Source: Flavobacteriales bacterium UBA6772 (GTDB lineage: Bacteria > Bacteroidota > Bacteroidia > Flavobacteriales > UBA7430). From it: 37,086 nucleotides of DNA. Where the stretch lies: positions 1 to 37,086 of the forward strand of contig CAJJAI010000062.1 of NCBI GenBank assembly GCA_905182215.1. Reading direction: 5' to 3'. This document shows, piece by piece, positions 7,707-17,034 of the stretch (the stretch's first letter is position 1; each line of letters opens with the position of its first letter). The position numbers and the translations under genes are program-made. Under the pieces are notes generated by a model. The model worked only from the letters and a program-made list of their open reading frames with translations. It did not search any database and was not told the origin of the DNA.

Positions 7707-9833
7707 TTATTTACAATTGTCAATCATGATTTCTAAAATCTGAGCTGCCGCTTCAGCGATTACTGTTCCAGGACCGAATACTCCTGCAACACCCGCTTCA
7801 AAGAGATAATCGTAGTCTTGTGCTGGAATAACACCACCTGCAACCACCATAATATCTTCTCTACCCAAAGCTTTAAGTTCTGCTATAACGTGTGGAACTA
7901 ATGTTTTATGTCCAGCAGCTAAAGAAGAAACGCCTAAAATATGAACATCGTTTTCTACCGCTTGTTTTGCAGCTTCCTTAGGTGTTTGGAAAAGAGGGCC
8001 GATATCAACATCAAAGCCTAGATCTGCAAAAGAAGTAGAAACTACTTTAGCACCTCTGTCGTGGCCATCCTGTCCCATTTTCGCGACCATAATACGTGGT
8101 CTACGGCCTTCTAGTTCCGCAAATTTGTTGGCGAGTTCTTGTGCGTTTTTAAAGGCTTTATTGTCTGCTATTTCCATAGAATATACTCCTGCTATTGAAC
8201 GTATTTTAGCTTTATATCTTCCAAACTCACTTTCGCAAGCATCCGATATTTCACCAAGTGAAGCTCTATAACGTGCCGCTTCTACTGCCAAAGCTAGTAA
8301 ATTTCCTTCACCTGTACGACAAGAGTCGGTAATTGCAATGAGAGCAGCTTTCACTTTGGACTCATCGCGAGAGGCACGCATTTCATTTAAACGCTTAATT
8401 TGTGAATCTCTTACGGAATTGTCAACTTCTAAAGTCTCGAGTACTTCTTCTTTCTCTAATCGATAGGAGTTTACACCAATAATCTGATCTTTTCCGCTAT
8501 CGATACGTGCTTGCTTACGCGCTGCAGCTTCTTCAATACGCATTTTAGGAATCCCAGTTTCTATGGCTTTAGCCATTCCGCCGAGTTCTTCCACTTCTTG
8601 AATTAAAGCCCACGCTTTTTGAGTGATTTCCTCCGTTAGCTTTTCTACATAATGCGATCCTCCCCAAGGATCAACCACTCTAGTGACTTCTGTTTCCTTT
8701 TGAAGATAGATTTGTGTGTTACGTGCAATACGCGCAGAGAAGTCTGTAGGTAAAGCAATAGCTTCGTCTAAAGCATTGGTATGCAAAGATTGTGTTCCAC
8801 CAAAAGCTGCAGCCATTGCTTCAATACAAGTACGTGCTACATTATTAAATGGATCTTGTTCTGTTAAGCTCCAACCCGAAGTCTGACAGTGTGTTCTTAA
8901 AGCAAGCGATTTTGGGTTTTTAGGTTCAAATTGTTTTACTAATTTAGCCCAAATCATACGGGCAGCACGCATTTTGGAAATTTCCATAAAGTGGTTCATT
9001 CCTATAGCCCAAAAGAAAGATAGGCGAGGAGCAAAGGTGTCTATGTCCATTCCGGCTGCAAGTCCTGTACGAATGTACTCTAAACCATCAGCTAAGGTAT
9101 AAGCCAACTCAATATCTGGTGTAGCACCTGCTTCTTGCATATGGTAACCCGAAATACTGATAGAGTTGAATTTTGGCATATTTTGAGAACTGTACTCAAA
9201 AATATCCGCTATAATTTTCATCGATTGTTTGGGTGGATAGATATAGGTGTTACGCACCATAAACTCTTTCAGAATATCATTCTGAATAGTCCCACTTAAC
9301 AATTTAGGATCTACACCTTGTTCTTCTGCCGCAACTATATAAAAGGCCATAATCGGAAGTACAGCTCCGTTCATAGTCATCGAAACCGACATTTTATCTA
9401 GAGGAATCTTATCGAAAAGGATTTTCATATCCTCCACAGAATCTATGGCAACACCTGCTTTCCCAACATCACCCACAACACGTTCGTGGTCGGAATCGTA
9501 ACCGCGGTGTGTCGCTAAATCGAAGGCTACTGAAAGTCCTTTTTGTCCTGCGGCTAAGTTTCTGAGGTAAAAAGCATTTGACTCTTCTGCCGTAGAAAAC
9601 CCTGCATACTGTCGTACTGTCCAAGGACGCATTACATACATGGTAGAATATGGACCTCTAAGGTTTGGCGCTATACCCGAAATAAATCCGAGATGCTCAG
9701 TGTCTTTAGTATCTTCAGCTTTGTAGCTTTCTTTAATTTCAATCTGTTCAGGACTTATCCAAGTCTTAGTTGACTTTTTGGTATCCTTTCTATCGAGATT
9801 AAGTTTTATGTTTGAAAAGTCTGGTCTAATCAT
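7707..9833 (-). CDS. mutB: Methylmalonyl-CoA mutase, large (B12-binding) subunit
   Basis: Adenosylcobalamin enzyme interconverting (R)-methylmalonyl-CoA and succinyl-CoA, linking propionate, odd-chain and branched-chain catabolism with the TCA cycle. Its 708 residues contain the TIM-barrel substrate domain ([48 protein letters not shown]). The C-terminal cobalamin domain has [11 protein letters not shown], the DxHxxG motif whose His (near 590) ligates cobalt, and later VVAGGVIP. The start codon overlaps the mutA stop by 8 bp, so expression is coupled. No cobalamin riboswitch is visible upstream of the operon. Confidence 0.97.
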   Translation of the reverse strand: MIRPDFSNIKLNLDRKDTKKSTKTWISPEQIEIKESYKAEDTKDTEHLGFISGIAPNLRGPYSTMYVMRPWTVRQYAGFSTAEESNAFYLRNLAAGQKGLSVAFDLATHRGYDSDHERVVGDVGKAGVAIDSVEDMKILFDKIPLDKMSVSMTMNGAVLPIMAFYIVAAEEQGVDPKLLSGTIQNDILKEFMVRNTYIYPPKQSMKIIADIFEYSSQNMPKFNSISISGYHMQEAGATPDIELAYTLADGLEYIRTGLAAGMDIDTFAPRLSFFWAIGMNHFMEISKMRAARMIWAKLVKQFEPKNPKSLALRTHCQTSGWSLTEQDPFNNVARTCIEAMAAAFGGTQSLHTNALDEAIALPTDFSARIARNTQIYLQKETEVTRVVDPWGGSHYVEKLTEEITQKAWALIQEVEELGGMAKAIETGIPKMRIEEAAARKQARIDSGKDQIIGVNSYRLEKEEVLETLEVDNSVRDSQIKRLNEMRASRDESKVKAALIAITDSCRTGEGNLLALAVEAARYRASLGEISDACESEFGRYKAKIRSIAGVYSMEIADNKAFKNAQELANKFAELEGRRPRIMVAKMGQDGHDRGAKVVSTSFADLGFDVDIGPLFQTPKEAAKQAVENDVHILGVSSLAAGHKTLVPHVIAELKALGREDIMVVAGGVIPAQDYDYLFEAGVAGVFGPGTVIAEAAAQILEIMIDNCK

Positions 9834-11193
9834 TTTTCTCCACCGCTAATCGTTCAACATCCATTTGCGTAGACAAACGTTTTGTGTTTAAAGCTTTGAA
9901 TTCAGAACCTTCAACCTTTTCTTTTTGTGTTGGGATTTCCAATTTAGTCTGCATTTCTTCATCCATATTTGGGTAAAGATTCGTTCCTAATAACTGGCTG
10001 TTTCCTGCACTAAGATTTCCTTCTTGTAAAGCTGCATTCTGTTCTATCATTTCTTGAATAGAATTAGATTTTACAGCTTCTATCCATCCGCCTTGAGCTT
10101 CTATTTCTTGGAATAAAGACCAAGCATTTTGACTCTGTTCGTTCGTGATTTGTTCGATATAATAGGAACCCGCCGAAGGATCGCTTACTTTATTGAAGTA
10201 AGATTCCTCTTTTAAAATCAAAGAGATATTTCTACCCATACGTTGGGCAAAAGCATCATCTTGTTTATAGGCTGCATTAAAGTTGCTCACATTTACGGTA
10301 TTCGCTCCTCCTAATGCTGCGGACATGCACTGACTGGTATTACGGAGCATATTTACATGTGGATCGAAAATAGTACTTGTTCTTAAACCAGTTTCTGCTC
10401 TTAGGTCTAAGGTTGTTTCTTCTTTTTTATAGGCTTCAGAAATTTGATACCATAAAATTCGCATAGCGCGGAATTTTGCAATCTCGAAGAAGTAGTTTGT
10501 TGAAACACCTAAACTTACCTGAATTTTAGATGCTTTTAAATTGCTATCCGTTGCAAAGTATTCACTTATTTGAGCTAAAGTAAAGGCCAGCTCTTGCGTA
10601 GCCGAAGCTCCAGCATTATGATATTCCTGACCTCGAATACTTAGATTTTTATAAGCACTTAGAGAACTTGTTTTTTCTTGAACAGCTTTAAATTTATTCC
10701 AAATATTAGAATCAAATTCGCCTTTCTTTAAGGCAGCCATTAATGGGTCGTATTGAAGACTTCCCTTAATGGTGGTTTTATCTAGCTTTCTCTTTTCTAT
10801 TAGTTTGAGTAAAGCCTCTATAGAATTCTCAATTTCATCTGACTGAATAGAAATTTGAATGTATTGGATTAAAACATTTTCTAAAACAGCTTCTAAGTCT
10901 TTACTGTCAACGTTTGAGATTAATAGGGCAGAAGCTCCACCGTTTAAACTCGCTAGTACTTGTTTGTTAGATGGCTTATTTAGAGTTTGCTCTATTTCCC
11001 AATCTGTATGATGATGAGTAGTTTCTCCTTTATAATCGCTTACAGATTCGCTATTGTAAACGGGTGCAATTTTTATATTTTCTGGACTATCCCAGATTAA
11101 GTTATTATAATCTTTTCCTTTAAGGTCGGTTATGATTTTCTCATTCCACTCTCTTAAAGTTTTGGGACTAAATTCTTTGAATAGTTTTTCCAT
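9826..11193 (-). CDS. mutA: Methylmalonyl-CoA mutase, small subunit
   Basis: Partner of MutB in the alpha-beta heterodimer. It is homologous to the TIM-barrel half of the large subunit but lacks the cobalamin domain. Aligning features are [20 protein letters not shown] (compare [12 protein letters not shown] in MutB), [19 protein letters not shown] and [11 protein letters not shown]. At 455 residues it is in the range of Bacteroidota small subunits. It is known to be catalytically inactive but needed for the dimer. It begins 11 bp after divIC and overlaps mutB by 8 bp. Confidence 0.92.
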   Translation of the reverse strand: MEKLFKEFSPKTLREWNEKIITDLKGKDYNNLIWDSPENIKIAPVYNSESVSDYKGETTHHHTDWEIEQTLNKPSNKQVLASLNGGASALLISNVDSKDLEAVLENVLIQYIQISIQSDEIENSIEALLKLIEKRKLDKTTIKGSLQYDPLMAALKKGEFDSNIWNKFKAVQEKTSSLSAYKNLSIRGQEYHNAGASATQELAFTLAQISEYFATDSNLKASKIQVSLGVSTNYFFEIAKFRAMRILWYQISEAYKKEETTLDLRAETGLRTSTIFDPHVNMLRNTSQCMSAALGGANTVNVSNFNAAYKQDDAFAQRMGRNISLILKEESYFNKVSDPSAGSYYIEQITNEQSQNAWSLFQEIEAQGGWIEAVKSNSIQEMIEQNAALQEGNLSAGNSQLLGTNLYPNMDEEMQTKLEIPTQKEKVEGSEFKALNTKRLSTQMDVERLAVEKND

Positions 11194-11204
11194 AATCTCG
11201 CGTC

Positions 11205-11507
11205 TTACTCTATAATGAGAAAGATTTCTTCATTTTCTTTTTTCATATGGTATTTCTCACGGGCATATTTCTCTAATCCTTCAGGGCTAGAGAGCTCGTG
11301 TAAAGCGATAGAATCTTTTTGGATTTCCGCTCTATAATGTACTTGGTTTTTTTCTAACTGTTCTATTTTTTGAGTCAATGCTCTGTGACTTAGAAAAGAG
11401 TTGCTGTCAAAAAATAACATCCATAAAACAAACAAAAGTCCTAAAATTACAAATGGACTTTTTAGTTTAGATACTAGGATTTTAAGAAATGAATTTCCGT
11501 TTTTCAT
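11205..11507 (-). CDS. divIC: Septum formation initiator, FtsB/DivIC family
   Basis: Small bitopic cell-division protein. Residues about 15-33 form one membrane span (SPFVILGLLFVLWMLFF) after a short basic N-terminus. Residues about 40-70 are a heptad-like coiled coil (ALTQKIEQLEKNQVHYRAEI). The C-terminal motif GLEKYAREKYHMKKENEEIF is the typical DivIC/FtsB tail. It would sit in the FtsQLB-type complex at the septum. It heads the mutAB transcript, a gene order I recall from other Flavobacteriia. The link looks positional, not functional. Confidence 0.85.
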   Translation of the reverse strand: MKNGNSFLKILVSKLKSPFVILGLLFVLWMLFFDSNSFLSHRALTQKIEQLEKNQVHYRAEIQKDSIALHELSSPEGLEKYAREKYHMKKENEEIFLIIE

Positions 11508-11511
11508 AGTT

Positions 11512-11519
11512 CAAAAATA
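11512..11519 (-). promoter_or_regulatory. -7 box directly before divIC (possible leaderless start)
   Basis: TATTTTTG on the minus strand ends four bases before the divIC ATG. If used, transcription would begin at or beside the start codon, giving a leaderless message. No clear -33 element at the standard spacing. Confidence 0.35.
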
Positions 11520-11627
11520 AGGAATGTTTTTGATGTTTTGAGTTCAAAGAATTCAAAATTGTAAAGCCCTCCAAAATATACATTTCCTCTTAAAAATGAG
11601 AGATGTAAAACCTTCGAGTTCTAAGTT

Positions 11628-13178
11628 TTAAATGGCATTACTTATTGCCTCCGCACAGCGTTCGCCATCAATAGCAGCAGATACGATACCTCCGGCATAT
11701 CCAGCACCTTCGCCACATGGGTAGAGGTTGGTTATTTGTGGGTGGTACAATAGCTCTTCATTTCGTGGAATACGAATTGGAGAAGAGGTTCTAGATTCTA
11801 CACCTAGTATATTTGCTTCATTTGTATAGTAACCGTCCATTTTTCTACCAAAAGCTTTAAATCCTTTTTGGAGTCTATCGCCAATAATAGGGGGTAGTAA
11901 TTCGTGCAATGGCGCAGAATTAATTCCAGGAATATAAGAACAATCGTTTAGGGTATTTGAGAATTTCCCATTTGCAAAATCTACCATTCTTTGTGCGGGA
12001 GCAGCTTGTGTTTTACCACCTGCAGCCCAAGCCATTCTTTCCATTTCTTGTTGAAATACCAATCCTGACAATTCTCCGTGCTTGGAGTAAGCTTGTAAAT
12101 CGCCTGGTTCTATGGCTACTACCATACCCGAATTGGCATAGCGAGAACTACGTGTAGAAGCAGACATTCCGTTTACTACAACTTCGCCTGGAGCAGTAGC
12201 TGAAGGAACTATATGACCACCAGGACACATGCAGAAAGAAAACACACCCTTACCATTTACTTGATGTACAAATTTATAAGAGGCTGCGGGTAGGTATCTA
12301 CTTCGTACTTCGCAGCGGTATTGTGCAGCATCAATAATGGGTTGTGGATGCTCTATACGCACGCCCATCGCAAATGATTTTGCTTCGATGAGGATTTTGT
12401 GCTTGTCTAATAAATAGAAAATATCTCTAGCCGAATGCCCAGTTGCAAGAATTACAGAATGACCTAGAATTTTATTTCCATCTTGGTCAATTACTCCTTC
12501 CATTTTATCCCCTTTAATTATAAAGTCATCAACTCTACAATCAAAGTGAATTTCGCCTCCAGCAGCCAAAATGTTCTCACGCATTTTGGCAATTATCTTC
12601 GGTAATTTATTGGTTCCTATATGTGGATGGGTGTCAATCATGATGTCTTCCACAGCACCATGTCCAACAAGGATTTCTAGAATTCTCTGTACACTTCCTC
12701 TTTTTTTAGAGCGTGTATATAGTTTTCCATCAGAATAAGTTCCTGCACCTCCTTCTCCAAAACAGTAGTTGGAGTCTGGGTTTACTTCGTGTTTGTGAAT
12801 TTTCGCAAGATCCTTACGTCTTTCAATTACATCTTTTCCTCTTTCGAGAACTATGGGTTTTAAGCCCAATTCAATTAAACGCAAAGCGGCAAATAATCCT
12901 GCAGGACCAAATCCAATAATAATTATTGGAGTAGCTGAACTTACGTCTTTGTATTCTCGTTGGTAATTGGGTTTTATAGCTTCTTCACCTTTTGTGAAAA
13001 CAGTAACTGTTAGGTGAATATTTATTTTACGAGAGCGAGCATCAATAGATCGTTTTTTAACCACTAAGTCGTTGATGTTTTTAACGTCAATTTTTAAAAA
13101 ACGAGCAGCACTAAAACGTATAGATTGATCTTCTGTTGCCGCTTTGGGCGATACACTTATGGTAATCTCCTTTTGCAT
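11628..13178 (-). CDS. NAD(P)/FAD-dependent oxidoreductase, COG2509 type
   Basis: Uncharacterised flavoprotein family. The first ~90 residues are a separate N-terminal domain. A Rossmann dinucleotide motif follows (IIIGFGPAGLFAALRL, about 86-101), then VLERG and the family signature NYCFGEGGAGTYSDGKLYTR. ATGHSARDIFYLL and the C-terminal YPCGEGAGYAGGIVSAAIDG complete the FAD site. Its 516 residues match the family. The ATG overlaps the porT stop by one base (TAATG), making it the third gene of menG-porT-FAD. Substrate unknown. Confidence 0.88.
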   Translation of the reverse strand: MQKEITISVSPKAATEDQSIRFSAARFLKIDVKNINDLVVKKRSIDARSRKINIHLTVTVFTKGEEAIKPNYQREYKDVSSATPIIIIGFGPAGLFAALRLIELGLKPIVLERGKDVIERRKDLAKIHKHEVNPDSNYCFGEGGAGTYSDGKLYTRSKKRGSVQRILEILVGHGAVEDIMIDTHPHIGTNKLPKIIAKMRENILAAGGEIHFDCRVDDFIIKGDKMEGVIDQDGNKILGHSVILATGHSARDIFYLLDKHKILIEAKSFAMGVRIEHPQPIIDAAQYRCEVRSRYLPAASYKFVHQVNGKGVFSFCMCPGGHIVPSATAPGEVVVNGMSASTRSSRYANSGMVVAIEPGDLQAYSKHGELSGLVFQQEMERMAWAAGGKTQAAPAQRMVDFANGKFSNTLNDCSYIPGINSAPLHELLPPIIGDRLQKGFKAFGRKMDGYYTNEANILGVESRTSSPIRIPRNEELLYHPQITNLYPCGEGAGYAGGIVSAAIDGERCAEAISNAI

Positions 13179-13876
13179 TATTCGAAAGTTATTGAAAATT
13201 GCAATCCTCTGGTGTAAAAACCTTCCAGTGGACTTGTGAAAATAGTACCGTCTTGTACAATAAGATTGGTTACCCCGTAAGCGTATTTTATTTGTGGCGC
13301 AAATTTGAAAAATTCAAAGTAGAAGTCGCATCCTGCACCAATTTCAAATGCGAGATTTGTCTTATTGAGTTTAAAAATATTCTCATCTACTACATCCTTT
13401 TCTGAAGCCATATCGATTCCTAAACTAGGGCCGAAAAACACAAATATTCTGCTGTTGTTAATCCTATCTGCACGATATTTTAAATGAAATGCAGACTCAA
13501 CAAACCAAGATTCTACATTTTTTGTTACTTCAGAAGGGCCATCATAATCCGGATTGAAAGTGTATTTAATATTCCGTTGTATAGTTTTTACCGTAAGTAA
13601 ATGACGGAAGTTTAAGCGATTGTTGATACGTAAATCTGGAAGTATAAAAGATACACCGAGGCCTAAATCGCTATCAGTTTCTATTGCGAGTATGTCTGGG
13701 TGCGTTAAAAAGTTTTCTGAATAAACGTTTACTAAATTATAATAGCCAAAATCTAAAGCCATCCCAAAATGGAATTTCTTATAGTCGTATTGACTCTGCG
13801 CTAAGAGTTTTTGCCGCTGTGCAGAAGCAGAAATACTGATAGATACCAGCAGGATTAGTAAACTTAGTTTTTTCAT
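13178..13876 (-). CDS. porT: PorT-like type IX secretion outer-membrane protein
   Basis: Beta-barrel protein needed for type IX secretion and gliding in Bacteroidota. The track ORF begins at 13945, but the ATG at 13876 opens a signal peptide ([20 protein letters not shown]) and overlaps the menG stop as ATGA, so I use it (232 residues). Family-like features are [36 protein letters not shown], the run [18 protein letters not shown] followed by [13 protein letters not shown], and a terminal beta strand. I recall porT next to menG/ubiE in many Flavobacteriia, which supports the call. The assignment rests on recognition, not a search. Confidence 0.8.
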   Translation of the reverse strand: MKKLSLLILLVSISISASAQRQKLLAQSQYDYKKFHFGMALDFGYYNLVNVYSENFLTHPDILAIETDSDLGLGVSFILPDLRINNRLNFRHLLTVKTIQRNIKYTFNPDYDGPSEVTKNVESWFVESAFHLKYRADRINNSRIFVFFGPSLGIDMASEKDVVDENIFKLNKTNLAFEIGAGCDFYFEFFKFAPQIKYAYGVTNLIVQDGTIFTSPLEGFYTRGLQFSITFE

Positions 13877-14601
13877 TTCTCGGCAGTATAAATAGAGGCG
13901 ATTCCCATTGTTAATGCATGACTCTTGGCGTTTGTATACCCACATTTTTCAATAATCTGATTCAATTTATTTCCATGTGGGAAAGCACCTACAGATTCTG
14001 GTAGGTAAGTATAAGCTACATTGTCTTTAGAAACTAGTTTTCCTATTAAAGGTAATACATATTTAAAGTAGAATTGGTAAAGCTGTTTAAAAGGGAATAG
14101 AGAAGGTTGAGAAAATTCTAGAATATAAAGTTTCCCTCCAGGACGTAATACACGACACATTTCTGAAAGTCCTTTTTCTAGGTTCTCAAAATTTCTAGCT
14201 CCAAAACTTACTGTTACTGCATCAAAACTCGCATCTTCAAAAGGCAGGTTTTCAGAATCGGCTTGTTGTAAGGTGATTTTATCCTCAAGTCCTTTTTCTT
14301 TAATTTTTTTTCTACCAACCTCTAGCATTCCATTAGAAATGTCTATTCCTACTACTTTAGTGGGATTCGATTTGAGCATCTCTATAGCAAGATCTCCTGT
14401 TCCTGTAGCCACGTCTAAAATTTGCTTAGGGGCTTGTTTTTTTAAACGTCTAACCAATCTTTTGCGCCAGAAAATGTCTATTCCTAGAGAAAGGAAATGA
14501 TTTAAAAAATCGTAGTTACCAGCAATGTTATCGAACATTTCGGCTACTTGTTCCTTTTTCGATAAGGATGAATCTTTATAAGGCTTAACGGTATTTTTCA
14601 T
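13873..14601 (-). CDS. menG: Demethylmenaquinone methyltransferase (MenG/UbiE)
   Basis: SAM-dependent C-methyltransferase for the last step of menaquinone synthesis. The N-terminus has [20 protein letters not shown], the UbiE signature. SAM-binding motif I is [15 protein letters not shown], followed by [10 protein letters not shown] and [34 protein letters not shown] is the second family signature. Its 242 residues are standard. It lies 21 bp after the SLC12-type transporter gene and shares ATGA with porT. Confidence 0.95.
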   Translation of the reverse strand: MKNTVKPYKDSSLSKKEQVAEMFDNIAGNYDFLNHFLSLGIDIFWRKRLVRRLKKQAPKQILDVATGTGDLAIEMLKSNPTKVVGIDISNGMLEVGRKKIKEKGLEDKITLQQADSENLPFEDASFDAVTVSFGARNFENLEKGLSEMCRVLRPGGKLYILEFSQPSLFPFKQLYQFYFKYVLPLIGKLVSKDNVAYTYLPESVGAFPHGNKLNQIIEKCGYTNAKSHALTMGIASIYTAEK

Positions 14602-14622
14602 TTTGTATTTTGAGCAAAAGTA

Positions 14623-16872
14623 TTACTTAATTTCTTTTTTGTTCATAGAGTTCACAAAAAGAATGTTCCCTAATTTATCGTATCCTTCAAAGTAGCTAGT
14701 TCCTTTTTTTTCTAAGACTTCCTCATCGAAACCTATCATAGTGAAATCCGCATTAGCAGACTGTTCGTTAATAACCGTTTTTACACTTTTACTAGGGTCT
14801 CTTTCTATAAGATTTATATTTAAGGGAGATATAGGTAAGCGTCCTTTTTTTATTAGGCTTAATAAAAGTTCCTTTTGGTTTTCTATGGTGCCTTCTTCGT
14901 AAAGAGAGAATATTTTTATGGTGGCACCTTTCCAGTCTGCATGCCCTAGTAATATATAGCCCAATAGAATCTCCAAATTCGAATCTTGGTAGTCATCAGC
15001 CGAAATCCAAATATGAATTTCCTTACGAGTACCATATGAACGATACGTAGTATTTAGTATGCTAACATCTAAGCCTGTTGCCGTAAGCAGGTGGTGGTTT
15101 TTAATTACCTGCTCTAGTTTTTCGGTATTTCCTCGCTCAAATTCTAGCGTAATTAAGTTATGGCCTTTCCCCGAAATACTAGCTAGTTGTATAACTTGTG
15201 CAATAGCTGAGGTATAGGATGGACTAATAATGGTGTCTATATAAACTTTCGATTTAGATCCCTCCGCCAATCGGTGGAGTTTGGTTAGGGTTTTAATTGA
15301 CTCTTGATGCGATTCTTTATTGAGATAGCCTTCCATAAAGTGCATATGTGTACCAAAGCCATATTTATGAGAAACCCAAGACATAAAATCAAAAGCATCT
15401 CTGTTTTTTAGAGTAACATCGGAAACACAAATTGCAAAAGGTCTCCAATTATCGTCTGCACTATTGTGTTCTTTTTTGCGTACAAAAATCTGTAAACGTC
15501 TACTCAACTGGAATAAAACACCTTTAAATAATTTTATTATACCCCCTTTAGACGTATTGTATTTACTGATGTATATGTAAATAAGTGCCATGAATATTAG
15601 TGAAACTACTGCATAGGTAGCATTCATTTTAAACATGAGCCAAAAGGAAAGAAAAGCTCCTACTAGAGAAATATACCAACGCGATCTGAAAGTGGGTCTA
15701 TACGATGGGTCTGCAGAGAAATGCTCTAAAAGCGATATTAAACAAATGGCTCCATAGGTTACCATAAAGAACATGGCTATTACTTCGGCTACTAAATTTA
15801 TATCTCCTACAACCACAAAGAAAAAGGCAATTACACAGGAAACTAATGAGGCATTCATGGGTTCGATGGTCCCTTTTTTATTTCTCGATAACCAAGTGTT
15901 TAGGGTAAGTGTAGGGAATATCTTATCGACTCCTAAAGCTTGTAAAGTACGAGGTGCAACCATTACAGAACCCAAAGCAGAAGATATCGCAGCACAGCCT
16001 AAACCAATTGGGATAATAGGGCCCCAAATAGCAATTTTACTCATGATTAACTGGTCTGCAGCCAAGTCTTCTAAAGAGGCAGATAGTACGAGTTTTATTG
16101 CTACAGCTACGTAAACTACAATTCCAACCGCAGTAGCCCATAGCGTTCCTTTAGGGATGGATTTTTTTGGATCTTTTAAGTCTCCAGACAATCCTAGTCC
16201 TGCCGCTATACCGGTAAACGCAGGAAATATAATGGTGAAAACATAAAAGAAACGGTCTGGGTTTTCGATCTTACGAATTAAATCTACATCTGTAATTAAA
16301 TGCCCTTCTATAGGGCTCCCCATAAAAAACATAATTAGTGAAGCGAATAGAACAGCGACTACATAGTAGAGTAGGTTCATACCAATATTCGCTCCTTTAG
16401 TAAGCATTAAGATGCTCAATAAAATCATCATTATAATTCCTACGAGTTGTTTGTCGAGTAAAAAACTACTGTAGTTTGCCAATAGGGGATAAGATTCTAT
16501 AATGTGTTCTGCAAAGGGCATAAATGCCTCGGAAAAAGCAATTACATAGAAAGCCACCGAAATAGCTTGCGATAAAAATAGTGCGATTCCAATAGCGGCA
16601 CCTATGTTTAAACCAAAGGAACGGGAGATGATATAGTAAGCTCCACCCCCTTCAACTTTCCGGTTTGTAGCAATTTCTGCTACCGCCATGGCAGTAGGAA
16701 TGGTAACTAAATGCCCTATAATAATAATTGCTATAGCACCTAGAAAACCAGTATGTGCTACTGCATAACCAAAACGTAAGTATAAAATAGCACCCAAAAT
16801 GGTAGAGATTGCCGTCATGAAAACGGGTGCTGTACCAAAGTTTGCTTTAGGTTTTAATAATGAATCCGACAT
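14623..16872 (-). CDS. Cation-chloride cotransporter-like APC permease (SLC12 family)
   Basis: Integral membrane transporter of the APC superfamily. The N-terminal ~460 residues hold about 12 membrane segments. They start at FGTAPVFMTAISTILGAILY and include the helix-1 break (ISTILGA) and EGGGAYYIISRSFG, which resemble SLC12 Na-K-Cl and K-Cl cotransporters more than plain amino-acid permeases. IFPAFTGIAAGLGLSGDLK is the typical sixth-helix region. A ~270-residue soluble C-terminal domain follows, as in SLC12 proteins. Total length 749. It lies downstream of the K+ uptake gene. Transported ions are inferred from family likeness; an amino acid permease remains possible. Confidence 0.8.
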   Translation of the reverse strand: MSDSLLKPKANFGTAPVFMTAISTILGAILYLRFGYAVAHTGFLGAIAIIIIGHLVTIPTAMAVAEIATNRKVEGGGAYYIISRSFGLNIGAAIGIALFLSQAISVAFYVIAFSEAFMPFAEHIIESYPLLANYSSFLLDKQLVGIIMMILLSILMLTKGANIGMNLLYYVVAVLFASLIMFFMGSPIEGHLITDVDLIRKIENPDRFFYVFTIIFPAFTGIAAGLGLSGDLKDPKKSIPKGTLWATAVGIVVYVAVAIKLVLSASLEDLAADQLIMSKIAIWGPIIPIGLGCAAISSALGSVMVAPRTLQALGVDKIFPTLTLNTWLSRNKKGTIEPMNASLVSCVIAFFFVVVGDINLVAEVIAMFFMVTYGAICLISLLEHFSADPSYRPTFRSRWYISLVGAFLSFWLMFKMNATYAVVSLIFMALIYIYISKYNTSKGGIIKLFKGVLFQLSRRLQIFVRKKEHNSADDNWRPFAICVSDVTLKNRDAFDFMSWVSHKYGFGTHMHFMEGYLNKESHQESIKTLTKLHRLAEGSKSKVYIDTIISPSYTSAIAQVIQLASISGKGHNLITLEFERGNTEKLEQVIKNHHLLTATGLDVSILNTTYRSYGTRKEIHIWISADDYQDSNLEILLGYILLGHADWKGATIKIFSLYEEGTIENQKELLLSLIKKGRLPISPLNINLIERDPSKSVKTVINEQSANADFTMIGFDEEVLEKKGTSYFEGYDKLGNILFVNSMNKKEIK

Positions 16873-17034
16873 AGTTGTAATTTATTGCAAAAGCCGAATA
16901 TAGTGAATTCAATGGAGAGTAGTCCTTGTAGGATGTAAGTATATCGCGATTCTAGACTTAAAAAAAACTTCAAATAAAATATTTGTTGTTTAATAAGGAG
17001 TCAACAGTCAATTCTATTTGATCAGCTAAATTGC

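Noticed and set aside
11580-11620. Terminator after the FAD oxidoreductase gene
   Set aside because: Only short, weak pairing and no T tract on the minus strand.
11508-11627. Cobalamin riboswitch upstream of the methylmalonyl-CoA mutase operon
   Set aside because: The 120-bp spacer is too short and shows no B12-box-like sequence.
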